Assembly (NCBI GenBank): GCA_028293005.1
Contig: JAQGLH010000375.1
Location: forward strand, 1-7,321
Direction: 5' to 3'
From: Alphaproteobacteria bacterium
GTDB taxonomy: Bacteria > Pseudomonadota > Alphaproteobacteria > Sphingomonadales > Sphingomonadaceae
DNA: 7,321 bases
Part shown: positions 1-4,655 of the stretch, in pieces
Numbering within the stretch: the stretch's first letter is position 1
How the letters are laid out: every line of letters begins with the position of its first letter
Position numbers and translations under genes: made by a program
Notes under the pieces: model-generated
Told to the model about the DNA's origin: nothing
Database searches by the model: none
Seen by the model: the letters and a program-made list of their open reading frames with translations, nothing else

Positions 1-720
1 CTCGACGAGAATGGCGAAAAAATCTCCAAGTCGAAGGGCAACGGCCTCACCATCGAGCAATGGCTGACCTACGCGCCGCAGGAAAGCCTCGCCTTCTACA
101 TCTACCGCGAACCCCGCAAAGCCAAGCAGTTGAGTTTCGGCATCATTCCCAAGGCGGTCGACGAATATCACCAGTTCCTCGCCCAATATCCCGACCAGCC
201 GTGGGAGAAGAGGCTCGGCAATCCGGTCCATCACGTCCATCGCGGCGAAGTCCCGTCGGCGCGCATGCCGCTGAATTTCGCGCTGCTGCTCAACCTCGTC
301 GGCGTCGCCTCGACCGACGACAAGGAGCTGCTGTGGGGCTTCGTGCGGCGCTATGCGCCCGAGGCCTCGCCCGAAACCCACCCCGAGCTCGATGCGCTGA
401 TCGGCCATGCGCTCGCTTATTTCCGCGACTTCGTGAAGAATTCGCTTCAGCGCCGCGCGCCCGACGCGACCGAAGCCGCGGCGCTGCGCGCGCTCGACGC
501 TCGCTTGGCGGGGCTCGCCCCCGACGCCGACGCCGAGACAATCCAGAGCGAAGTCTATGAGGTCGGCAAGAACGCCGGCTTCGACAATCTGCGCGACTGG
601 TTCAAAGCGCTTTACGAGACCCTGCTCGGCACCAGCCAGGGCCCCCGCATGGGCAGCTTCATCGCGCTCTACGGGATCGACAACAGCCGCCGGCTGATCG
701 CGCAGGCGCTCCAGGTCTAG
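1..720 (+). CDS. lysK: Class I lysine--tRNA ligase, C-terminal part (5' end outside window)
   Basis: This enzyme charges tRNA-Lys with lysine in the cytoplasm using ATP. The open frame runs from base 1 and gives 239 residues before a TAG stop; the N-terminal catalytic half lies before the window. The fragment opens with the class I signature loop KISKS (bases 19-33) followed by KGN, which identifies a Rossmann-fold class I synthetase rather than the class II LysRS of most bacteria. The following segment (ESLAFYIYREPRKAKQLSF, then a mostly helical region with HHVHRGEVPSARMPLNF) fits the anticodon-binding helical domain of archaeal-type LysRS. The C-terminus contains LLGTSQGPRMGSFIALYG, a recognisable family ending. 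Internal ATG codons are not starts because the frame is open and conserved throughout. It converges on the RcnB-like gene. Family assignment is confident; the gene name follows usual usage for this class. Confidence 0.95.
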   Translation, partial: LDENGEKISKSKGNGLTIEQWLTYAPQESLAFYIYREPRKAKQLSFGIIPKAVDEYHQFLAQYPDQPWEKRLGNPVHHVHRGEVPSARMPLNFALLLNLVGVASTDDKELLWGFVRRYAPEASPETHPELDALIGHALAYFRDFVKNSLQRRAPDATEAAALRALDARLAGLAPDADAETIQSEVYEVGKNAGFDNLRDWFKALYETLLGTSQGPRMGSFIALYGIDNSRRLIAQALQV

Positions 721-744
721 GGGCTGCCGGGAGGCGCAAAGAAA

Positions 745-779
745 GGGCCCGGAGCGGACGCTCCGAGCCCTCGATTTTA
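745..779. terminator. Bidirectional rho-independent terminator-like hairpin between lysK and the RcnB gene
   Basis: Arms at 745-755 (GGGCCCGGAGC) and 760-770 (GCTCCGAGCCC) form an 11-bp stem with one C/A mismatch and a GGAC loop. On the plus strand it is followed by TCGATTTTA. On the minus strand it is followed by TTTCTTTGCG. It sits between two convergent stop codons (720 and 795), so it probably ends transcription from both sides. The U-tracts are interrupted, so efficiency is uncertain. Confidence 0.75.
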
Positions 780-794
780 CTGCCCTGGCGCGCC

Positions 795-1688
795 TTACCA
801 GAAGAAGTCGTAGATCACGTCGACGACTTCGCCGGTGTAGAGATCGACCAGCAGGACGTCGTCGTAATAGCGCACCCACCGTGTTCCGTCATAAGCGGGC
901 GGAAGGCGGTAGGACCAGGGATCGCTGATCCAGTAGCGCGACGAATAGAACAACGGATCCAGCCCAAAGCCGATCGAGAATCGGCTGTAGTTGTAGCCGC
1001 GGTACGGCGCGTAATAGCGGCCCGGCCGGTAGTGCGAGCGATTGGCATAGCGGTAGCGCTGCCAATCGTAGCGGCGGTCGTTCCGCCAGGCGCGGTCCCA
1101 GTTGCGGCTGCTATCGCGGTTCCGGTCCCAATTGCCGCTGCGATCGCGGTTCGCATTACCGTCGCGGCTGCGGCCGTTCCACTGGCTGTTGCCGTCGCGA
1201 CCGTTCCACTGGCTGTTGCCGTCGCGGCCATTCCACTGGCTGTTGCCGTCCCGCCGGCCGTCCCACTGCCTCCGGGACTGCGCCACCTCGACGGTGCCGT
1301 TTTGGCGGTTTTGCGCCTGCCGGTCTTGCATCTGCCGGTTTGGCGTCTGAACGTCACGCGCGCTCTGGCGCTCCGTCCGTTGCTGCCAGCCGGCCGCTTC
1401 CGGCGAACGCTGGGCTCGGGCAACTGCCGCTTGATTATTGCCGCGTTCCGGACGTTGCAGCTGACGGTCGGCGCGCTGCGCCTGACGATCGGCACGCCGT
1501 GACTGGGGATCGGCGCTTTGCACCTGACGCTCGCTGCGCTGCACCTGCCGTTCGGCGCGCCGCTCGACCCTCTGCTGCTGCCGCTCGGCACGGGCCGAAT
1601 CGCGGCCGCCCCAATTCTGGGCGGCTGCCGGCGCCAGCGGCGTCAAAGCCGTCGCCGCCGCCATCAATCCAATCAATGCCTTTCGCAT
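795..1688 (-). CDS. Secreted RcnB-family protein with long Arg/Gln- and Asn/Trp-rich low-complexity region
   Basis: 297 residues. Residues 1-23 form a clear signal peptide (MRK start, hydrophobic core, cleavage after APAAA), so the product should be periplasmic. The last 40 residues match the RcnB-type C-terminal domain: YRLPPAYDGTRWVRYYDD, a VDLYTGEVVDVIY strand pair, and a terminal FFW. E. coli RcnB is a periplasmic protein involved in nickel/cobalt homeostasis; whether this longer relative has that role is unknown. Residues about 30-110 are rich in R, Q and E with repeated RxxRQxQR patterns. Residues about 145-172 contain three near-identical DGNSQWNGR units, followed by Asp/Arg/Asn/Trp- and Tyr-rich sequence. 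The ATG at 1688 is supported by AGGAG (1695-1699) six bases upstream and by the signal peptide. Other frames here are also open because of GC-rich repeats, but they lack recognisable domains. Confidence 0.88.
   Translation of the reverse strand: MRKALIGLMAAATALTPLAPAAAQNWGGRDSARAERQQQRVERRAERQVQRSERQVQSADPQSRRADRQAQRADRQLQRPERGNNQAAVARAQRSPEAAGWQQRTERQSARDVQTPNRQMQDRQAQNRQNGTVEVAQSRRQWDGRRDGNSQWNGRDGNSQWNGRDGNSQWNGRSRDGNANRDRSGNWDRNRDSSRNWDRAWRNDRRYDWQRYRYANRSHYRPGRYYAPYRGYNYSRFSIGFGLDPLFYSSRYWISDPWSYRLPPAYDGTRWVRYYDDVLLVDLYTGEVVDVIYDFFW
1174..1254 (-). repeat. Three tandem 27-bp copies within the RcnB-family gene
   Basis: Units at 1174-1200, 1201-1227 and 1228-1254 are near-identical. Each encodes one nine-residue DGNSQWNGR unit on the minus strand. 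The first and second differ only at the last base; the third carries a few substitutions. The unit length is a multiple of three, so copy-number change by slippage would keep the reading frame. Confidence 0.93.
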
Positions 1689-1694
1689 CGGACA

Positions 1695-1710
1695 CTCCTA
1701 ACAAGTTAGG
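1695..1710 (-). promoter_or_regulatory. Ribosome binding site of the RcnB gene overlapped by a short palindrome
   Basis: The Shine-Dalgarno AGGAG occupies 1695-1699 and is six bases from the ATG. It overlaps the perfect palindrome CCTAAC-AA-GTTAGG (1697-1710). In the mRNA this can form CCUAA / CUUG loop / UUAGG, where the 3' arm includes the first bases of the Shine-Dalgarno. The element could regulate translation, or the palindrome could be a DNA operator. The role is inferred. Confidence 0.5.
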
Positions 1711-1819
1711 CAAGCGACGATCGCCGCCCACTTGCACTGATTGCACGATCGCGGATGACCGGCGGCTGAACTCGTTGGAAAGCCCAGGGAAAGAATTGGT
1801 GCGCACGAACGGCGCAGGA
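1711..1819. other. Intergenic region between the [2Fe-2S] subunit gene and the RcnB gene
   Basis: This short gap must hold the RcnB promoter unless the gene is read from upstream. It contains a direct repeat TTGCAC-TGA-TTGCAC (1732-1746, 9-bp period), with a GATCGC on each side (1719-1724 and 1747-1752). I could not assign -35/-10 boxes with confidence. Confidence 0.4.
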
Positions 1820-2389
1820 CTAGTCGGCGATCTCCTCGCCTGACGTTGGCGCGCTGACCGGGCGAAGCGAGGGTATCGCGCGCGCCGCGTCCGCCGGGTC
1901 GATACCGGGCGGCGGCGCGGCAGCGATGCGCTCGTGGCCGGCCTTCACCCGTGCCGCACGACGGATGGCCTCGGCGATGCGCGGCGTGGTGCCGCAGCGG
2001 CAGATGTTGGTGATCGCCAAGGCGATGTCCGCATCGCTCGGGTTCGAATTCTTGTCGATCAGGGCCGCCGCGGCCATGATCATGCCCGATTGGCAATAGC
2101 CGCATTGCGGCACCGATTCCGCCACCCACGCCTGCTGGACCGGATGCGCGCGCTCGCGCGACAGCGCCTCGATCGTGGTGACGAAGCTGCCTTCGAGCCG
2201 GCGGATCGGGATCAGGCAGCTTCGCGCCGCCTTGCCGTCGATGTGGACCGTGCACGCGCCGCAATGACCGGTGCCGCAGCCATATTTCGTGCCGGTGAGA
2301 TTGGACGCGTCGCGCAACGCCCATAGCAACGGGGTCTCGGGATCCATGCGGTAATGGACCGGTTGGCCGTTCACCGTGAGCTTGGTCAT
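1820..2389 (-). CDS. (2Fe-2S)-binding subunit of a molybdenum hydroxylase, IorA-like
   Basis: 189 residues. This is the small electron-transfer subunit of xanthine-oxidase-family enzymes, closest in layout to the isoquinoline 1-oxidoreductase alpha subunit. It relays electrons from a molybdopterin large subunit through two [2Fe-2S] clusters. The plant-ferredoxin-type cluster is bound by Cys38, 43, 46 and 58 (CGTGHCGAC then RSC). The helical second domain carries Cys96, 99, 130 and 132 (CGYC ... CRC). All eight ligands are intact. Residues about 150-189 are an Ala/Pro-rich tail; I recall family members as ending near 150-160. The ATG at 2389 gives the expected MTKLTVNG start; an in-frame TTG at 2410 would add seven residues without family support. 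No good Shine-Dalgarno is visible for either. No large subunit gene is adjacent, so substrate and partner are unknown. Confidence 0.9.
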   Translation of the reverse strand: MTKLTVNGQPVHYRMDPETPLLWALRDASNLTGTKYGCGTGHCGACTVHIDGKAARSCLIPIRRLEGSFVTTIEALSRERAHPVQQAWVAESVPQCGYCQSGMIMAAAALIDKNSNPSDADIALAITNICRCGTTPRIAEAIRRAARVKAGHERIAAAPPPGIDPADAARAIPSLRPVSAPTSGEEIAD

Positions 2390-2440
2390 GGACCATGGCT
2401 TTAAGGTCAATCCGGCGCTTTGGAAACGTGGGCGACGCTA

Positions 2441-2564
2441 ATTCCTCCCCTGAATCGCCGGGAGGCGGACCTGCCGAACAACGGTGGGGTGCGCTTCAGC
2501 TTCGAGAGGAACCCCGCCATCACATTGCGTGCGGTTCTCCCTATCCCGAAAATCGGGGAGGAAT
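2441..2564. repeat. 124-bp foldback (MITE/REP-like) intergenic repeat with 10-bp terminal inverted repeats
   Basis: Perfect terminal inverted repeats are ATTCCTCCCC (2441-2450) and GGGGAGGAAT (2555-2564). An inner inverted pair GGTGGGGT (2483-2490) and ACCCCGCC (2511-2518) pairs with one G-U. Each end can also fold alone: CCTCCC/GGGAGG (2444-2449 with 2460-2465), and CCCGA-AAA-TCGGG (2545-2557). There is no convincing reading frame inside. It fills most of the gap between the hydrolase stop and the [2Fe-2S] subunit start. From memory, intergenic repeats with TTCCTCCCC-type ends are common in sphingomonad genomes; I could not check that here. Confidence 0.75.
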
Positions 2565-2572
2565 ATTCGGTG

Positions 2573-3517
2573 TCAAGCCGCCGGGGTCGAGCCGTGATGG
2601 ACTTGCACGCCGAAATCCGCGGCGCGATCGATCGATTCGATCGGGGCCTCGGCAGCGAAGCGGGCGGTGGTCGCGGCGCTGGCCGGGGTCGCGGAGCCGC
2701 GGTGGATGCGGATGGCGCCGTCGTCGAGCTGGACTTCCTCGAGCGAGGGCTGCTGCGCGGTGCCGCGATGGACGCGCGGCAGCGCATCGGCGTTCTCGCT
2801 CCAGGTCGTGCGGACGGGCTCGAGGCCGCCATAGCGCTGGCGGAAAGCAGAGGCTTCGCCCGCGTTCCCGCTCCAGCGATAGAAGATGTGCGCCCCGACG
2901 ATCGCGGATTTCCTCAGATAGGGCGCCCAATAGGGGAGGATCGAGGTGGTGTGATAATGGGTGGCGTTGCCGACCGGCGCAAACACGCTGCCCGATAGCG
3001 CTTCCGCCGCGATCCTGCGAACCCGTTCCCACACTTCGGGTTGCGGGCGGCGGGCCATCGACCCGTCGCAGGTGAAGCTGAATTGGCATCCGGTCCGCCG
3101 CTCGCTGCCCTGGAAGACGACTCCGCAGACTGTCGACGGGAAAGCGGGATGGCGAACGCGGTTGAGCACGACTTGCGCGACCGCGCGCTGCCCATCCTCG
3201 GGCTCCGAACGCGCTTCGTAATAAATAGCCGACGTCAGGCAGTCTAGCGAACGGGCGCGATCGTCATTGCTCTGCTCGTCCACCGCGAACGGCGCGGCAG
3301 GGGTTGCCGAGACCGGCGCGAGCAGCTCGCCGGCACGTTTCCAGAATTTGCGCTCCGCGGCGATCTCCGCCGGCGATCCCTGCGGCTGCGCCGCCGAACG
3401 CGCTGCGACCGGCATCGGACTCGCGACGGCGAAATGAGAGGCCGGCACGCACGACGCCGCGGCCATCAAGCCGGGGACGGCGGCGACCAGCCGCATATTA
3501 GCCCAATTGACCTTCAT
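2573..3517 (-). CDS. SleB-type cell wall hydrolase, exported
   Basis: 314 residues from the chosen ATG. Residues about 93-214 match the SleB catalytic domain (Hydrolase_2 family), which cleaves peptidoglycan glycan strands. Visible landmarks are SAIYYEARSE with the probable catalytic Glu101, AQVVLNRVRHPAFPSTVCGVVFQ, a CQFSFTCDG segment, a NATHYHT motif and a final HIFYRW. The N-terminus (MKVNWANMRLVAAVPGLMAAAS) is a signal peptide; the Cys at residue 23 might be a lipid attachment site, but its -3 residue is Ala rather than Leu. About 90 C-terminal residues beyond the domain are Ala/Thr/Arg/His-rich and look unstructured. The start at 3517 has GAGAAG and GGGG upstream and gives a normal signal peptide; an ATG at 3541 would add eight residues and has no ribosome site. 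Target and timing of activity are not known. Confidence 0.88.
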   Translation of the reverse strand: MKVNWANMRLVAAVPGLMAAASCVPASHFAVASPMPVAARSAAQPQGSPAEIAAERKFWKRAGELLAPVSATPAAPFAVDEQSNDDRARSLDCLTSAIYYEARSEPEDGQRAVAQVVLNRVRHPAFPSTVCGVVFQGSERRTGCQFSFTCDGSMARRPQPEVWERVRRIAAEALSGSVFAPVGNATHYHTTSILPYWAPYLRKSAIVGAHIFYRWSGNAGEASAFRQRYGGLEPVRTTWSENADALPRVHRGTAQQPSLEEVQLDDGAIRIHRGSATPASAATTARFAAEAPIESIDRAADFGVQVHHGSTPAA

Positions 3518-3632
3518 TGCCCCACTTCTCACCGCAACCATGAAGACGGTTTAGCCGCGAGGGGTAATCAATCGGTTAACCAACGGTAGCCCCGGCGCCC
3601 AGCGGCCGGGAGCCGATGCGGCGCCTTTCAGC

Positions 3633-3661
3633 TTGAAAATCGCCCTATTGGCTGGTATCGG
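3633..3661 (+). promoter_or_regulatory. Candidate sigma-70-type promoter for rpsU
   Basis: TTGAAA (3633-3638) and TATCGG (3656-3661) are separated by 17 bases. The first is a good -35 match; the second is a weak -10 match. The position, upstream of an rpsU gene with no other plausible source of transcription on this strand, supports it. This is inference from consensus only. Confidence 0.35.
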
Positions 3662-3755
3662 CGGCGCGCACCGGCGCGGATGAGTTTCCGTGGCGAACCC
3701 ATTTTAATGCGTTTTCGTACGGCACGCTTTTCGCGGCGTCGACGGCCCATCGATC

Positions 3756-3761
3756 GGAGAG
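3756..3761 (+). promoter_or_regulatory. rpsU: Ribosome binding site of rpsU
   Basis: GGAGAG lies 12 bases before the ATG. That is a somewhat long spacing, with an AT-rich stretch (ACCTTTT) between the site and the start. Confidence 0.6.
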
Positions 3762-3773
3762 TAAAGACCTTTT

Positions 3774-3980
3774 ATGCAAATCATCGTTCGCGACAACAAT
3801 GTCGACCAAGCGCTGCGGGCGCTCAAGAAGAAGCTCCAGCGCGAAGGCGTCTACCGCGAGATGAAGCTGCGCCGCCACTACGAAAAGCCGTCCGAGAAGC
3901 GCGCGCGCGAGCGCGCTGCCGCCATTCGCCGCGCCCGCAAGCTCGAGCGCAAGCGGATGGAGCGCGACGGCGCGCGCTAA
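3774..3980 (+). CDS. rpsU: 30S ribosomal protein S21
   Basis: 68 residues, the normal length for S21. This is a small basic protein of the 30S platform that promotes initiation and pairing of mRNA with the end of 16S rRNA. The family start ([25 protein letters not shown]) and the [17 protein letters not shown] segment are both clear, followed by an Arg/Lys-rich C-terminal helix ([17 protein letters not shown]). The ATG at 3774 fits the family start and has a GGAGAG upstream. The FKBP gene follows 72 bases downstream on the same strand with no strong terminator between them, so they may share a transcript. Confidence 0.97.
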   Translation: MQIIVRDNNVDQALRALKKKLQREGVYREMKLRRHYEKPSEKRARERAAAIRRARKLERKRMERDGAR

Positions 3981-3994
3981 GACGCTTTTCCGCA

Positions 3995-4019
3995 AGCGGA
4001 GCCGGTTCGTTGCTCCGCT
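3995..4019 (+). other. Hairpin between rpsU and the FKBP gene without a T-tract
   Basis: Arms AGCGGAGC (3995-4002) and GCTCCGCT (4012-4019) form a perfect 8-bp stem with a nine-base loop. It begins 15 bases after the rpsU stop. It is followed by GCTGCTGCTGC rather than a T-run, so it is not a standard intrinsic terminator. It may partially attenuate transcription or stabilise the 3' end of rpsU mRNA. Confidence 0.5.
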
Positions 4020-4052
4020 GCTGCTGCTGCTCCACCAGCCGGGATAGAGAAG

Positions 4053-4616
4053 ATGTCCGTCACCGCCGTTCCGCTTCGTCCGGTCCAAAAGGGAACGGTG
4101 CTCAAATTATGGCTCGGGCTGGGTGCGCTCAGCCTGGTCGCGGGCGCGGTCGCCTGGGCCGGCACCGACGATCTGCGCAGCAAGAGCCCCTCGCTCTATC
4201 TCGCGCACAACGGCGAGCGCAGCGGAGTCGTCACCACGCCATCGGGACTGCAGATCGAGGTGCTTCGCGCCGGATCCGGCCCGCGGATCGGCCTGCATGA
4301 CGGCGTGATCATCGATTACGAAGGGCGGCTGATCGACGGCACGGTGTTCGATTCCACAGCCGGCAAGGGTCCGGCGCCGATGCTGGTCGGCCAAGTCGTG
4401 CCGGGTTTCAGCGAGGCGCTGCAGATGATGCAGCCGCAGGGCCGGTACCGCATCTGGCTGCCGCCGGAGCTTGCGTACGGCAACAATGTCCCGCCCGGCG
4501 GGCCCATCCCGCCCAATGCCGTGCTCGAATTCGACGTCTCGGTCGCGCAGGTCGTGCCCAACGCCGCGCTGATGCAGATGGACGGTCCGCCGCCCCCGGC
4601 ACAGGGCGGCATGTAG
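4053..4616 (+). CDS. Membrane-anchored FKBP-type peptidyl-prolyl cis-trans isomerase
   Basis: 187 residues. The enzyme speeds cis-trans isomerisation at proline bonds and probably acts on folding proteins in the periplasm. Residues about 17-37 form one hydrophobic segment after a short basic N-terminus, either an uncleaved anchor or a signal peptide. The FKBP domain covers about 58-166: SGLQIEVLRAGSG, then DYEGRLIDGTVFDS (Tyr89, Phe99, Asp100), VVPGFSEAL, LPPELAYG and IPPNAVLEFDV. The position of the active-site Trp in VIPGW-type enzymes is Phe119 here. The last 20 residues are Pro/Gly-rich. The ATG at 4053 is preceded by GGGATAGAGAAG. It lies 72 bases after rpsU and converges on the permease gene. 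Confidence 0.93.
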   Translation: MSVTAVPLRPVQKGTVLKLWLGLGALSLVAGAVAWAGTDDLRSKSPSLYLAHNGERSGVVTTPSGLQIEVLRAGSGPRIGLHDGVIIDYEGRLIDGTVFDSTAGKGPAPMLVGQVVPGFSEALQMMQPQGRYRIWLPPELAYGNNVPPGGPIPPNAVLEFDVSVAQVVPNAALMQMDGPPPPAQGGM

Positions 4617-4627
4617 GAAATAATTGC

Positions 4628-4645
4628 TCCCCTCGATTGAGGGGG
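4628..4645. terminator. Short hairpin between convergent FKBP and AI-2E permease genes
   Basis: CCCCTC (4629-4634) and GAGGGG (4639-4644) pair around a GATT loop, with a possible T-G pair outside. On the minus strand it is followed by AGCAATTATTTCC, a weak T-rich tail. On the plus strand there is no T-run. It may terminate the minus-strand operon. The CTCCCCT/AGGGGG ends resemble the larger repeat at 2441-2564, so it could instead be a degenerate piece of that family. Confidence 0.45.
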
Positions 4646-4655
4646 AAAGCTGACC

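Larger units (their letters stand above)
3542..3773. other. Divergent intergenic region with likely promoters for the hydrolase and rpsU
   Basis: About 230 bases without a gene. Near the hydrolase is an AT-richer patch containing the palindrome GGTTAACC (3574-3581). Toward rpsU there is a candidate promoter at 3633-3661, followed by a leader of roughly 100 bases. I see no RNA gene or long hairpin in it. Confidence 0.5.

Noticed and set aside
130..720. Separate gene starting at an internal codon of lysK
   Set aside because: The frame is open upstream to base 1 and contains the KISKS synthetase motif, so this is the interior of lysK.
1196..1254. Tandem repeats as a CRISPR array
   Set aside because: The units are contiguous 27-bp copies with no spacers and encode an in-frame peptide repeat.
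815..1591. Alternative minus-strand frame of 258 codons in the RcnB region
   Set aside because: It is Ala/Thr/Arg-rich, lacks a signal peptide or domain, and is created by the repetitive GC-rich coding sequence of the real gene.
1698..2396. Alternative minus-strand frame of 232 codons over the [2Fe-2S] subunit gene
   Set aside because: I considered a frameshifted extension of the subunit gene, but the chosen frame is complete with all cysteines and its own stop, so no frameshift is needed.
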